DNA from: an uncultured Ilyobacter sp.
GTDB taxonomy: Bacteria; Fusobacteriota; Fusobacteriia; Fusobacteriales; Fusobacteriaceae
DNA: 64,000 nt
Assembly: GCF_963668515.1 (NCBI RefSeq)
Contig: NZ_OY764865.1
Coordinates: 372,001 to 436,000, forward strand
Reading direction: 5' to 3'
A program made the translations under genes and the position numbers. The notes beneath the pieces are model-generated. The model saw nothing but the letters and a program-made list of their open reading frames with translations. It was not told the origin of the DNA and searched no databases. Of this stretch, positions 40,099-49,840 are shown piece after piece. How positions within the stretch are numbered: the first letter of the stretch is position 1; each line of letters starts with the position of its first letter.

Positions 40099-40347
40099 TT
40101 ATTTGTTTAAATTTTCAAGCATGAAATCGTCGCTCTCTCTCTCTGGTTTGTAGTCATATTGAGGTACAAACTGTTCTTTGTAAAGAGGCTCTACCCCCTC
40201 TTCAAAGTTAACTTCTGAATAAATGATTTTTTCTTCACTTGCAGGTCTTCTTGAAAACCTTTCCTCATCTCCAGCTGATTCTTTAATCTCGATAGAACCA
40301 CAGGCCGCTAATAACAAACTCATAATCAAAACAGTCAATTTTTTCAT
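40099..40347 (-). CDS. Small lipoprotein, hypothetical
   Basis: An 82-aa protein with a lipoprotein signal: MKKLTVLIMSLLLAAC, lipobox LAAC with Cys16 as the expected acylation site. The mature part is short, charged and probably disordered (DYKPERESDD). Asp is not at +2 (sequence CGS), so outer-membrane sorting is possible. GGGAGGTG precedes the ATG. It lies between tmk and rseP in an envelope gene cluster. No family recognised. Confidence 0.8.
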   Translation of the reverse strand: MKKLTVLIMSLLLAACGSIEIKESAGDEERFSRRPASEEKIIYSEVNFEEGVEPLYKEQFVPQYDYKPERESDDFMLENLNK

Positions 40348-40373
40348 CTATAACACCTCCCATTAGGAGACCA

Positions 40374-41045
40374 TTATAGTATCTCTTTCACAGCTTTAAA
40401 AATCTCCTCTGAAATTTCATCTATTTTTTTCAGTCTGCCCTTTTCTACACACATTATCTCTCTCCATTGGTATGTCTTTGCTATATTGCATGCGTTTTGA
40501 TGGGACATTCTCAGATACTCCACATCTTTTTCGTGGATATCCTTAGCCTCATCACCGGTTATCTTATTTTTTCTTTCAGACATCAGCTCTTGGGCCACAT
40601 CTACCGGCATATTTAGAAAAAAAACAAGGTCTGGCTTTGGAATGCCCATTTTCTCATATTCAAGATCCTCAAGCCAATCTAGATATTTTATTTTTTCATG
40701 TGGATCTGTAAATTTAGAAGCCTGATGAACCATATTTGAAGTGGTATATCTGTCCGTTATGACCACTCCAGCCTCCAAATAAAAATTTTCCCAGTCTTTC
40801 TTAAAAGACGCATACCTGTCTACCGCATACATTGTAGATACAGGATAAGGATTTACCTCTTTGGCCTTTTTTCCAAACTCTCCTGCCAAATACATTTTTA
40901 CTGGTTCTGATGCAGGGCTGTCATAATTTGGAAATGATATCTTTTTTACCTTTACTCCTTCTGATTTTAATTTTTCATATAAAATCTCTGTTTGAGTCTG
41001 TTTACCACTAGAATCTGTTCCCTCTATTACTACCAGTTTTCCCAT
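40374..41045 (-). CDS. tmk: Thymidylate kinase
   Basis: Phosphorylates dTMP to dTDP. It has 223 aa. The P-loop is EGTDSSGKQTQ (8-18), the DRY motif lies in VITDRYTTSN and there is a LID-like segment near KNKITGDEAKD. The P-loop starts EGTDSSGKQT, rather than the EGIDGAGKST of most bacterial enzymes, so this is a divergent branch. It is inserted in the dxr-rseP block. Confidence 0.9.
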   Translation of the reverse strand: MGKLVVIEGTDSSGKQTQTEILYEKLKSEGVKVKKISFPNYDSPASEPVKMYLAGEFGKKAKEVNPYPVSTMYAVDRYASFKKDWENFYLEAGVVITDRYTTSNMVHQASKFTDPHEKIKYLDWLEDLEYEKMGIPKPDLVFFLNMPVDVAQELMSERKNKITGDEAKDIHEKDVEYLRMSHQNACNIAKTYQWREIMCVEKGRLKKIDEISEEIFKAVKEIL

Positions 41046-41131
41046 TAATTATCCTTTCTGATTTTATTAAACCCCCACAGGTCTATTCTACTATATTTGA
41101 ATTAAATTACTATTAAAATAATTTAATAATT

Positions 41132-42280
41132 TTATGCGAAATTAATCATCACCCAGTTCCTAGTTTCTGCATCTACTCTTTTTATGGTCTCAAAATCAAT
41201 TGTTTCAACAGGAGTATGCCTGTCCATGGCTTCTCTTAGTATCTTATATATTTCTAAAAATTTAATTTTTCCTTCTAAAAAAAGCTCTACTGCAACTTCA
41301 TTGGCAGCATTAAAAACCGTAGGCATAGATTTTCCTATTTTTCCTGCCTCAAAGGCATATTCAATCCCCTTAAATACTTCGTGATCTGGTTTTTCAAAAG
41401 TAAGCTGTGCCATTTTTTCCAAATCCAAACTGCCAAAACAAGAGTTTGCTTCTCTCTCTGGATAGGTAAAAGCATATTGTATCGGAACCTTCATATCAGG
41501 TGCTCCAAGTTGTGCCATAACCGTTGTGTCCCAAAATTCAACCATAGAGTGAATTATGCTCTGAGGATGTACTAGTACCTCTATACTCTCATAGGGCACC
41601 TTAAAAAGTTGATGTGCCTCTATAACTTCTAGTCCTTTATTTACAAGGGTAGATGAATCTATTGTTATCTTTTTTCCCATAGACCAGTTGGGATGTTTAA
41701 GAGCCTCTTCCACTGTGACATTTTTTAGATCCTCTATGCTTTTACCTCTGAAGGTTCCTCCGCTGGCTGTTATTATCACTTTTTTTACCTCTTCTTTTCT
41801 CCCACCAAGCATAGACTGAAATATAGCAGAGTGTTCACTGTCTACAGGTATTATCTCTGCTCCCCTATACTCTTGCATCAGTTTGTTTATGAGGTCTCCT
41901 GCCGCTACCATTGTTTCCTTGTTGGCAAGGGCTATTCTTTTCTCCTTTTTTATAGCTTCTATCGTAGCTTCTATACCTACGGCACCACTTACTGCAGTTA
42001 AGACTGTGTCCGCTTCCTCTAGTCCTCCTAATAGTTTTAAACCCTCTTCACCCCTATAGATTACCAGGTCAGGATACCTTTCCTTTATAGCTCTAAAGCC
42101 AACTTCAGTTCCTACCGATACATATTTTGGGGAGAACTCCTCTATCTGTTCTAACAAGAGCTCATGGTTTCTGTGGGCACTCATTGCCAAGACCTTAAAT
42201 TTTCCTTTGCTGTTTCTTATTACTTCAAGGGCATTTGTTCCAATGCTGCCTGTAGATCCAAGTATTGTTATCATTTTCAT
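41132..42280 (-). CDS. dxr: 1-deoxy-D-xylulose 5-phosphate reductoisomerase
   Basis: Second step of the MEP pathway. It has 382 aa. NADPH motif [11 protein letters not shown] (8-18), metal/substrate segment [19 protein letters not shown] and the flexible loop [14 protein letters not shown] are present. The ATG at 42280 follows GGGGG by 7 nt. It lies between cdsA and tmk, and works in the same pathway as IspH at 1-1.9 kb. Confidence 0.97.
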   Translation of the reverse strand: MKMITILGSTGSIGTNALEVIRNSKGKFKVLAMSAHRNHELLLEQIEEFSPKYVSVGTEVGFRAIKERYPDLVIYRGEEGLKLLGGLEEADTVLTAVSGAVGIEATIEAIKKEKRIALANKETMVAAGDLINKLMQEYRGAEIIPVDSEHSAIFQSMLGGRKEEVKKVIITASGGTFRGKSIEDLKNVTVEEALKHPNWSMGKKITIDSSTLVNKGLEVIEAHQLFKVPYESIEVLVHPQSIIHSMVEFWDTTVMAQLGAPDMKVPIQYAFTYPEREANSCFGSLDLEKMAQLTFEKPDHEVFKGIEYAFEAGKIGKSMPTVFNAANEVAVELFLEGKIKFLEIYKILREAMDRHTPVETIDFETIKRVDAETRNWVMINFA

Positions 42281-42301
42281 TAATTTACCCCCTAATGAAG
42301 A

Positions 42302-42322
42302 AAATAGGCAGCTTTGGCTGCC
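42302..42322 (-). terminator. Weak intra-operon terminator between cdsA and dxr
   Basis: GGCAGC (42307-42312) pairs with GCTGCC (42317-42322), 4-nt loop, followed by TATTTTCTTC on the minus strand. The T-tract is interrupted, so partial termination is more likely. Confidence 0.5.
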
Positions 42323-42331
42323 TTTGGTTTT

Positions 42332-43156
42332 CTAAACAAATAATATTTTAAGTATATAAAACATCGTAGGCACAACAAATATCATACTGTCAAATCTATC
42401 CAATATTCCTCCGTGTCCTCCTAGAAGATTCCCTGAATCTTTTATCTTGAAGTCACGTTTAAAAAGTGACTCTCCGAGGTCGCCTATTTGAGCCGTTGCA
42501 CTTACAAAAATACCTATTGCCACCACTCCTGCAAAAGAAAGTGTGCTGTCTTTGAGGTAGAAAAAATATCTTATTATTCCAAGACTTAGAACTGTAAAAA
42601 ATATTCCTCCGATTGCCCCCTCTATAGATTTTTTCGGACTTATTTCACTCAGTCCTCTCTTGAAAAACTTTCTTCCTGTGGAAAGTCCCACAAAATAAGC
42701 AGAAGAGTCACAGGCCCACACCATAAGCTGGGCAGTCAGTATCCATAAGTTACCCTGTGGTAAAAAACTCATGGCAATTATATGAGAAAAAAGAAAGGAT
42801 ATATACATCACTCCCAGAAGTGTCCCTCCTATATCTCTGCTTGCTTCCTCAGAGCGATTTTCAAAAATTCTGCTGATTATAAGAAGCATTACTCCCAGTG
42901 AGATTATAAGTGGTAAAAGCTCTTCAAAAGGATACCCCTTCATATATATATAAGTGAAATTGGGTATCAAAATCCCCAGGGTCATACCTAGTTTTTTTAG
43001 TGGTCTTTTCCCGGATTTTTCCATCATATTGAAAAACTCATAAAGGGCAGTTCCTATTATTACATTGGCAAAAAGTAGAAGAAGCAGCCCTCCACTCAAA
43101 AGTATGTAGATCAAAATCGGTATTCCAAGTATAGCTACAATTAGTCTACTTTTCAT
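42332..43156 (-). CDS. cdsA: Phosphatidate cytidylyltransferase
   Basis: Makes CDP-diacylglycerol for phospholipid synthesis. It has 274 aa with about eight membrane segments. The family signature is intact near the C-terminus: GDLGESLFKRDFKIKDSG followed by GHGGILDRFDS. It overlaps uppS by 11 nt, so the two are translationally coupled. Confidence 0.95.
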   Translation of the reverse strand: MKSRLIVAILGIPILIYILLSGGLLLLLFANVIIGTALYEFFNMMEKSGKRPLKKLGMTLGILIPNFTYIYMKGYPFEELLPLIISLGVMLLIISRIFENRSEEASRDIGGTLLGVMYISFLFSHIIAMSFLPQGNLWILTAQLMVWACDSSAYFVGLSTGRKFFKRGLSEISPKKSIEGAIGGIFFTVLSLGIIRYFFYLKDSTLSFAGVVAIGIFVSATAQIGDLGESLFKRDFKIKDSGNLLGGHGGILDRFDSMIFVVPTMFYILKILFV

Positions 43157-43850
43157 TATTTAATCCTCCAAATCGCCTTTCTCTTTTCATGTATGTATTT
43201 AGGGCTTTTTCCAGTTCCGACTCATCAAAATCCGGCCAAGCCTGCTCTGTAATATAAAGTTCTGTATATGCTATCTGCCACAAAAGAAAATTTGATATTC
43301 TGAGCTCCCCACTAGTTCTTATAAGCAGTTCAGGATCAGGTATATCACTGTACATATACTTAGAAAAACTTTCCTCGGTTACCTCAGTTATCCCATCTTT
43401 TATTATTTTATTAACTGCATCCACTATTTCTGATCTTCCACCATAATTGAAGGCTATGTTGAGGGTTATTCTGTCATTGTCCTTAGTCAGTTTTTCTGTC
43501 TTTTCTATCTCCTCAAGAAGTTCTTTTTTTACTCCCTCTTTTTTACCTGAAACCATGAGACGAACACCATTTTTCATCATATTGTTTTTTTCATTTTTCA
43601 GATATTCCTTAAAGAGTTTCATGAGAGTGTCCACCTCTTTTTGAGGTCGCTTCCAGTTTTCTGTGGAAAATGCATACACTGTGAGATACTTTATCCCTAG
43701 CTCTCCTGCATGGGTCAGAATTTTTTTTAGAGCCTTAGCTCCTGCTCTGTGCCCCATTGCTCTTGGAAGGCCTCTTTTTTTTGCCCATCTCCCATTTCCA
43801 TCCATTATTATAGCTATATGATTTGGCATTTTTTTTTCCGAACCTGACAC
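43146..43850 (-). CDS. uppS: Undecaprenyl diphosphate synthase (UppS)
   Basis: Cis-prenyltransferase producing the C55 carrier for cell wall synthesis. It has 234 aa. The catalytic segment IIMDGNGRWAKKRG and later LTVYAFSTENWKRP and LLIRTSGELRISNFLLWQ are diagnostic. The start is GTG at 43850, supported by AGGCGG 7 nt upstream; an ATG at 43829 is the alternative but has only a poor ribosome site. It is first in uppS-cdsA-dxr-tmk-lipoprotein-rseP-bioA. Confidence 0.95.
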   Translation of the reverse strand: MSGSEKKMPNHIAIIMDGNGRWAKKRGLPRAMGHRAGAKALKKILTHAGELGIKYLTVYAFSTENWKRPQKEVDTLMKLFKEYLKNEKNNMMKNGVRLMVSGKKEGVKKELLEEIEKTEKLTKDNDRITLNIAFNYGGRSEIVDAVNKIIKDGITEVTEESFSKYMYSDIPDPELLIRTSGELRISNFLLWQIAYTELYITEQAWPDFDESELEKALNTYMKRERRFGGLNNEK

Positions 43851-43883
43851 AAAATTACCGCCTTTTTTTTTAAATTACATTAC

Positions 43884-43892
43884 ATTCTATCA
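43884..43892 (-). promoter_or_regulatory. Possible extended -10 promoter of uppS
   Basis: TGA-TAGAAT on the minus strand, about 35 bp before the GTG. There is no good -35. A 9-bp hairpin (43933-43955) of unknown role lies 40 bp further upstream. Confidence 0.4.
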
Positions 43893-44051
43893 TATTTAGA
43901 GGCTTTTTTCCACAGGCAATGGCCCTTGATAAATACAAGACATCAGGTCCTGTATCTGCTTTATAATTAATTTTTTAAAAAATTTCCCCTGCTAAAATTT
44001 TCCTAAAACAGTATCACCAATATGAAACTTCCAGTTAATTAATCTATAATA

Positions 44052-44091
44052 AAATTAAAATAGAAGTCCGGCTTTACAGGCTAGACTTCTA
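44052..44091 (-). terminator. Terminator downstream of frr
   Basis: TAGAAGTC (44061-44068) pairs with GACTTCTA (44084-44091) with further inner pairs; the minus strand continues TTTTAATTTTATTAT. Confidence 0.75.
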
Positions 44092-44135
44092 ATTATTCTC
44101 AAACTCAATATCCCTTTGGAAAAAACCATTTACTT

Positions 44136-44696
44136 TTATACAGTAGTTATCTCTTTTTCCTTCTTTTTAAGTAACTCGTCCACAAGCTTGATGTGATCAT
44201 CAGTTATTTTCTGAGTATCATCTTCAAATGATTTTAACTCATCCTGAGTTATGTCTCCATCCTTCTCTAATCTTCTGAGATGGTTATTAGCATCTTTTCT
44301 TACGTTTCTTATGGCAATCTTACCATTTTCAGCTTCTGTTTTTGCCAGTTTTACATACTCTTTTCTTCTCTCAGCGGTTAATTCAGGTATTTGAAGCCTT
44401 ATTACTTTACCGTCGTTATTAGGAGTAAGTCCTAGATTTGACAGCATGATTGTTTTCTCTATCTTTTGGATTATGGATTTATCCCAAGGATCAATCACTA
44501 AAAGTCTGGCTTCTGGAGCCGCTACATTAGCCACCTGATTTAAAGGCACCTCAGATCCATACTGTTCTACTTTTATTCCGTCTAGCATTGATACGTTTGC
44601 TCTTCCTGCTCTGATTGAAGCAAACTTATGCTTTGTAGATTCAATAGCCTTATCCATTTTTTCTCTACAGTCGTTCATGATTTCTTGTGCAGACAT
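44136..44696 (-). CDS. frr: Ribosome recycling factor
   Basis: Splits post-termination ribosomes with EF-G. It has 186 aa, the usual length, with the hallmark RAGRANVSMLDGIKVEQYGS, the LVIDPWDKS segment and the RKEYVKLAK helix. GGGAGG precedes the ATG. It lies 54 bp after pyrH. Confidence 0.97.
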   Translation of the reverse strand: MSAQEIMNDCREKMDKAIESTKHKFASIRAGRANVSMLDGIKVEQYGSEVPLNQVANVAAPEARLLVIDPWDKSIIQKIEKTIMLSNLGLTPNNDGKVIRLQIPELTAERRKEYVKLAKTEAENGKIAIRNVRKDANNHLRRLEKDGDITQDELKSFEDDTQKITDDHIKLVDELLKKKEKEITTV

Positions 44697-44750
44697 TTAT
44701 TACCTCCCATATAATATCAATTATTTATTTTCAAATTATTTTACAGATAT

Positions 44751-45470
<720 letters not shown>

Positions 45471-45490
45471 TTAACCTCCCAGTTATTTTA

Positions 45491-45517
45491 AAAAAAGGGG
45501 ATGCAGCAGCATCCCCT
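45491..45517 (-). terminator. Terminator between tsf and pyrH
   Basis: AGGGGATGC (45496-45504) and GCATCCCCT (45509-45517), perfect 9-bp stem, 4-nt loop, then T-run on the minus strand. Confidence 0.92.
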
Positions 45518-45531
45518 ATAATTTTTAAATA

Positions 45532-46419
45532 TTATCCGTTAATTTGAGCTGCAACTTCTGCTGCGAAATCAGATTCATCTTTCTCGATTCCCTCTCCTAC
45601 TTTCATTCTCTTGAATGAAAGTACAGAGATATCTCCTGCAAATTTCTCAACAGTTTCTTTATTTTCTGCTCTTACATATATTTGATTAACTAGACAGTTT
45701 TCCTCGTAGAACTTGTTCATTTTACCTATAAGGATTTTCTCTATAATTTGAGCTGGTTTTCCTTCAGCCTCAAGTTGCTTTCTAGCGATCTCTTTTTCTC
45801 TCTCAAGGTCATCGGCAGTTACTTCAGATGAATTTAAGTGTTTTGGATCAAGTGCAGCTACGTGCATAGCTATTCCCTTAGCCTTTTCTTTGTTTGTATC
45901 TGTAGCCTCTCCAGACATCTCTACAATTACTGCTAATTTTCCACCTAAGTGGCTGTATGTAGCAACAAATCCATCAGTAGTAACCTTTTCGATTCTTCTA
46001 AGGTTCATGTTTTCACCAATTTTAGCGATTAATTCAGTTATTAAAGTTTCTACAGTTTTTCCATCTATTTCTACTGCTTTAAGCTCTTCTACTGTACTCA
46101 CATCACTGTTAAGAGAGATCTCTACAAGTTTCTTTCCAAAGTTTATGAAAGCTTCGTTTTTAGCAACGAAGTCAGTCTCTGAATTGAATTCTATCAATAC
46201 AGCAGTTTTGTTGTCAGATGAAACACCGTCAAAAACGAGTCCTTCTGCTGCTGTTCTTCCTGATTTTTTAGCTGCTTTAGCCATACCTTTTTCTCTTAGG
46301 TAGTCGATAGCTGCTTCCATGTTTCCATCTTTTTCTGTAAGTGCTTTCTTACAATCCATCATTCCAGCACCAGTTTTTTCTCTTAGCTCTTTTACCATCT
46401 TAGCTGTGATAACTGCCAT
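45532..46419 (-). CDS. tsf: Elongation factor Ts
   Basis: Nucleotide exchange factor for EF-Tu. It has 295 aa. The N-terminal [16 protein letters not shown] with following UBA-like helices and the core segment [22 protein letters not shown] ([16 protein letters not shown]) are present. It follows rpsB with a hairpin-containing spacer. Confidence 0.97.
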   Translation of the reverse strand: MAVITAKMVKELREKTGAGMMDCKKALTEKDGNMEAAIDYLREKGMAKAAKKSGRTAAEGLVFDGVSSDNKTAVLIEFNSETDFVAKNEAFINFGKKLVEISLNSDVSTVEELKAVEIDGKTVETLITELIAKIGENMNLRRIEKVTTDGFVATYSHLGGKLAVIVEMSGEATDTNKEKAKGIAMHVAALDPKHLNSSEVTADDLEREKEIARKQLEAEGKPAQIIEKILIGKMNKFYEENCLVNQIYVRAENKETVEKFAGDISVLSFKRMKVGEGIEKDESDFAAEVAAQING

Positions 46420-46478
46420 TTAATTTTCCTCCCTAGTGAGTTTTTATTTCTTTTTGATTATATAAATCAATACAAGAA

Positions 46479-46503
46479 TTGAGTACCGATTTCAAGTACT
46501 CAA
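46479..46503. repeat. Intercistronic hairpin between rpsB and tsf
   Basis: TTGAGTAC (46479-46486) and GTACTCAA (46496-46503), perfect 8-bp stem, 9-nt loop. The minus strand continues TTCTTG, not a clean T-run, so it is perhaps a partial terminator or stabiliser that sets the rpsB:tsf ratio. Confidence 0.5.
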
Positions 46504-46531
46504 TCCGTTATTTTATATATCGAGTCAGCTA

Positions 46532-47278
46532 TTACTCAGCTGATCCTTCTTCTATTACTGTTTTCTCTGCAGCTTTTGCTCTTTCAGCTTCAGCTCCTTG
46601 GTTCCCTTCGATAACTGCATTTGCAACGATTGTAGACATTAGTTTTACAGATCTGATTGCATCGTCATTTGCTGGGATAGGGTATGTGATTGGATCAGGG
46701 TCCACATTTGAGTCAACCATAGCGACTACAGGTATTCCTAGCTTAACTGCTTCTGTAATTGCAAGTGCTTCTTTCTTTACATCAACTACAAATATAGCTG
46801 CTGGAAGATTTTTCATGTTCTTGATTCCAGAAAGGTTCTTAGAAAGTTTAGCCAGCTCTTTTCTTAATTGAGCAGCTTCTTTTTTAGTATAAGAATCGTC
46901 TAAAGTTCCGTCCTTATCCATGGTTTCAAGCATTTTAAGTCTCTCTATTCTAGCTTTGATAGTTTCAAAGTTAGTAAGCATCCCACCTAGCCATCTGTTA
47001 TTGATATAGTACATTCCAGCTCTTTCAGCCTGCTCTCTGATAGAATCTTGAGCTTGCTTTTTTGTTCCTACGAAAAGTACTGATCCACCGTCAGCAGCTA
47101 TTCCTCTTATTACTGAATAAGCCTGTTCGATTTTTTTAAGTGATTTGTGTAGATCGATTACGTGGATTCCGTTTCTCTCTGTAAAGATGTACTTAGCCAT
47201 CTTAGGGTTCCATCTTTTTGCTTGGTGACCGAAGTGTACTCCAGCCTCAAGCAGTTGCTTCATAGTTACTACTGCCAT
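46532..47278 (-). CDS. rpsB: 30S ribosomal protein S2
   Basis: S2 of the small subunit, 248 aa. It begins [19 protein letters not shown] and has the signature [11 protein letters not shown]. The ATG at 47278 is preceded by AGGAGG at ideal distance; the open frame continues upstream to 47386 but only through the leader. The C-terminal tail ([17 protein letters not shown]) extends slightly beyond the usual end. First gene of rpsB-tsf. Confidence 0.97.
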   Translation of the reverse strand: MAVVTMKQLLEAGVHFGHQAKRWNPKMAKYIFTERNGIHVIDLHKSLKKIEQAYSVIRGIAADGGSVLFVGTKKQAQDSIREQAERAGMYYINNRWLGGMLTNFETIKARIERLKMLETMDKDGTLDDSYTKKEAAQLRKELAKLSKNLSGIKNMKNLPAAIFVVDVKKEALAITEAVKLGIPVVAMVDSNVDPDPITYPIPANDDAIRSVKLMSTIVANAVIEGNQGAEAERAKAAEKTVIEEGSAE

Positions 47279-47311
47279 TTTTTTCCTCCTAGATAATTTG
47301 GTTTTTTCTTC

Positions 47312-47371
47312 CACTGGCCTCAAAACTAGGAGATCTGCTTTTGCAGACACCATCCCTAGAAATAACCAGTG
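47312..47371 (-). promoter_or_regulatory. Structured rpsB 5' leader (probable S2 autoregulatory element)
   Basis: Three nested helices: CACTGG (47312-47317) with CCAGTG (47366-47371), CTAGG (47326-47330) with CCTAG (47355-47359), and TCTGC (47334-47338) with GCAGA (47343-47347). It lies between the promoter and the ribosome binding site. S2 autoregulation through the rpsB leader is known in other bacteria; here it is inferred. Confidence 0.6.
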
Positions 47372-47392
47372 TGTGTATTTAAACAACGCTTC

Positions 47393-47421
47393 AGTATACC
47401 ATCAACCATCTCTTTTGTCAA
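47393..47421 (-). promoter_or_regulatory. Promoter of rpsB-tsf
   Basis: Perfect -35 TTGACA (47416-47421) and -10 TATACT (47393-47398), 17-bp spacer; leader about 110 nt. Confidence 0.85.
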
Positions 47422-47566
47422 TGATTCCAATTAATTTTGAAGTTAATTTTAGGTGGAATTATTAATAAATTTGAATTTTCTAGATATTTGTAATATCCTA
47501 TATAAAACTACAATAATTGTAATAAATAAAAAAATGATTTTTTGTCTGCTTTTCAAGGAGGGATAT

Positions 47567-48187
47567 ATGAATAAAGCACTTTTGATTGTTGACGTTCAAA
47601 ATGATTTTTGTGAAGGAGGAAGTTTAGAGGTAAAGAATTCTTCAAATATTATTCCTGTTATAAATAAATTGATCGATAAATTTAAACAACGGTCATATCC
47701 CGTTATAGCTACAAAAGACTGGCACCCTTCCAATCACAGGAGCTTTGCCTCAGTTTCAGGAGGTAAAATCGGTGAATTGGGAGTGTTAAATGGAATTCCC
47801 CAGATATGGTGGCCTGATCACTGTATCCAGGGAACTCCAGGTGCAGAACTTCATCCTGATTTAAAACCTGTGGACACCATTATACATAAGGGGTCTGATC
47901 CTGAAGTTGATTCTTACAGTGGCTTTTTCAGTGCTTCAGGACAGCCTACCAATTTAGAAGATCTTCTTAAAAAACAAGAAATTGATACACTCTACATAGT
48001 GGGATTGGCTACAGACTATTGCGTTAAATTCACGGTTTTAGATGCTTTGTCATTGGGATATAAAGTTTTTGTCGTAAAGGATGGCTGCCAGGGAGTAAAC
48101 CTAAACTCAGAAGATTCTGAACTTGCCCTTTCTAAAATGAAGAAAAAGGGAGCTGTTATTCTTCCCAGCACGAAACTGGAAATTTAA
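47567..48187 (+). CDS. pncA: Nicotinamidase (PncA)
   Basis: Deamidates nicotinamide to nicotinate for NAD salvage. It has 206 aa from the ATG at 47567, which has AAGGAGGG upstream; the longer open frame to 47453 has none. The catalytic triad is visible as D9 (IVDVQNDF), a Lys in IIHKGSD and a Cys in GLATDYCVKF. Metal ligands are D51, H53 and H85 (TKDWHP and WPDHC). Monocistronic, divergent from rpsB. Confidence 0.94.
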   Translation: MNKALLIVDVQNDFCEGGSLEVKNSSNIIPVINKLIDKFKQRSYPVIATKDWHPSNHRSFASVSGGKIGELGVLNGIPQIWWPDHCIQGTPGAELHPDLKPVDTIIHKGSDPEVDSYSGFFSASGQPTNLEDLLKKQEIDTLYIVGLATDYCVKFTVLDALSLGYKVFVVKDGCQGVNLNSEDSELALSKMKKKGAVILPSTKLEI

Positions 48188-48190
48188 AGA

Positions 48191-48222
48191 AAAAAAATCC
48201 GGGCTAAAAATCCCCGGATTTT
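48191..48222. terminator. Bidirectional terminator between pncA and hydE
   Basis: AATCCGGG (48196-48203) pairs with CCCGGATT (48213-48220). T-rich sequence follows on both strands, serving convergent pncA and hydE. Confidence 0.88.
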
Positions 48223-48234
48223 AAAATATTTTTA

Positions 48235-49323
48235 TTATCTATTTTTTCTTTTGAAAAAATGAGGTGAATCTCCCCATTCTCCATAAGCTATTTCATCCCC
48301 TACAGATTTTACTCTTCCAGCTAGACACCCTTTACATTGCTCTGCTGTGTCATCAATGCATGGCTTGTCATTATATAGTTGGTACTTTGCCCTGTACTCA
48401 TCTTTTGTGGTTATTGGCATCAGAACATTTGCCCCAGCCTTTAAGCCTTTTTCCCTCCCTAAGGGATCTAAACCTTGGAGTGCCGTTGTAGCGGCTATAT
48501 TTATGTCTTTTAAGTATATTCTAGAAAGAGCTATCATTTTTAGTCCCAGAGAGACTCGTTTCTCTTTGGGCATGACCATTTCTCTATACTCTTCTCCCAT
48601 GGGAGTTTCATCAGAAATTATATAAGGTCCCATCCCTATCATATCTATATCCATCTTTTCATAGAAAAGTATATCCTCTACCAGGTCTTCATTGCTCTGC
48701 CCGGGAAGTCCTATCATTACCCCCGTACCAACTTGAAACCCGATACCACGTAATTCCTTTAGACATATGATTCTATTTTCAAAATTGTGTTTGCCATCTT
48801 GAGGATGGATTTTTTTATACAATTCTTCACTGCTTGTTTCAACTCTCAATAAATATCTGTGTGCCCCGGCATCAAACCATCTTTTATAAGTTTCTCTGCT
48901 CTGCTCTCCCAAGGAAAGGGTTATTCCAAGTTTTCCTCCTGAAAGTTTTTTTATATCCCTTATTACCTCTTCTACAAATATCGTGAACTCTTCATCTTGT
49001 CTTTCTCCAGACTGAAGGACCAGTGAACCATAGTCATTTTCATATATCCACTTGGCGCTTTCTAATATATCTTTTTTATTCATAAAAAAACGCTCTACAT
49101 TGTTGCTGCTTCTTCTTATCCCACAGTAGTTACAGTCTTTTATGCAGTTATTGCTAAACTCTATAAGTCCTCTATAAAAAACCTTTTTCCCGACCTCTTT
49201 TTCTTTAATTTCATAAGCCTTTTCATATATAAGATTAAGGTCCTTAGGATCCTCTATATTCATTAGATACAAAAGATCTTCCCTAGTGAGTTTTTCTTTA
49301 TTTAAAATCTCAGCAGTTTTCAT
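48235..49323 (-). CDS. hydE: [FeFe]-hydrogenase H-cluster radical SAM maturase HydE
   Basis: Radical SAM enzyme needed to build the H-cluster of [FeFe]-hydrogenase. It has 362 aa. The cluster motif is CIKDCNYCG (C-x3-C-x2-C) preceded by RGLIEFSNN; typical HydE segments are LVLQSGERQ, ITLSLGEQS and GVMIGLPGQ. C-terminal cysteines (CIDDTAEQCKGC) could hold the second cluster found in some members. The ATG at 49323 follows GGAGG; the first in-frame ATG (49347) lacks a ribosome site. hydF, hydG and the hydrogenase are not in the window. A related methylornithine or biotin-synthase-like role is less likely. Confidence 0.88.
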   Translation of the reverse strand: MKTAEILNKEKLTREDLLYLMNIEDPKDLNLIYEKAYEIKEKEVGKKVFYRGLIEFSNNCIKDCNYCGIRRSSNNVERFFMNKKDILESAKWIYENDYGSLVLQSGERQDEEFTIFVEEVIRDIKKLSGGKLGITLSLGEQSRETYKRWFDAGAHRYLLRVETSSEELYKKIHPQDGKHNFENRIICLKELRGIGFQVGTGVMIGLPGQSNEDLVEDILFYEKMDIDMIGMGPYIISDETPMGEEYREMVMPKEKRVSLGLKMIALSRIYLKDINIAATTALQGLDPLGREKGLKAGANVLMPITTKDEYRAKYQLYNDKPCIDDTAEQCKGCLAGRVKSVGDEIAYGEWGDSPHFFKRKNR

Positions 49324-49354
49324 ACTTCCTCCATATCTTTCGTTCATTTAGTTT

Positions 49355-49365
49355 ATTATATCACA
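49355..49365 (-). promoter_or_regulatory. Extended -10 promoter of hydE
   Basis: TGTGATATAAT on the minus strand, 30 bp before the start codon, weak -35. Confidence 0.55.
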
Positions 49366-49426
49366 ATCTTTTTAATTTTTGACCAGTTTTATAAATAATT
49401 TCTCTCTGTCGAATCCCATATAAATC

Positions 49427-49450
49427 AAAAAAGAGAGACATAAGTCTCTC
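49427..49450 (-). terminator. Terminator of the alpha operon
   Basis: GAGAGAC (49433-49439) pairs with GTCTCTC (49444-49450), 4-nt loop, followed by T6 on the minus strand. It lies after rplQ. Confidence 0.9.
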
Positions 49451-49463
49451 CTTTGAAGCAATA

Positions 49464-49814
49464 TTATACTAATTCAATAATTGCCATCTCTGCTGAATCG
49501 CCTCTTCTTACAGTAGTTCTAATGATTCTAGTATATCCACCGTTTCTTTCAGTGTATTTTGGTCCAAGTTCAGCAAATAATTTTGCTACAACAACGTCAT
49601 CTCTTAAGAAAGCAAAAGCTCTTCTTCTAGCAGAAAGGTCTCCTTTTTTACCAAGAGTTACCATTCTCTCAGCAAACTTTCTCAGTTCTTTAGCTCTAGT
49701 AACTGTAGTTTCTAATCTTTCTTCTCTTAATAAAGATATAGTTAAGTTCATAAGCATAGCTTTTCTATGGTCTGCTCTTCTACCTAACTTTCTATATGAT
49801 TTATTATGGTTCAT
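49464..49814 (-). CDS. rplQ: 50S ribosomal protein L17
   Basis: 116 aa, with the L17 start [20 protein letters not shown] and the [21 protein letters not shown] segment. Last gene of the alpha operon, next to rpoA and just before the terminator. Compact bacterial form. Confidence 0.97.
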   Translation of the reverse strand: MNHNKSYRKLGRRADHRKAMLMNLTISLLREERLETTVTRAKELRKFAERMVTLGKKGDLSARRRAFAFLRDDVVVAKLFAELGPKYTERNGGYTRIIRTTVRRGDSAEMAIIELV

Positions 49815-49840
49815 TACTCAGCAATCCTCCTTATCCTTAA

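Noticed and set aside
46532..47386. Longer S2 frame starting at 47386
   Set aside because: The extra 36 codons lie in the structured leader; AGGAGG and the usual S2 N-terminus fix the start at 47278.
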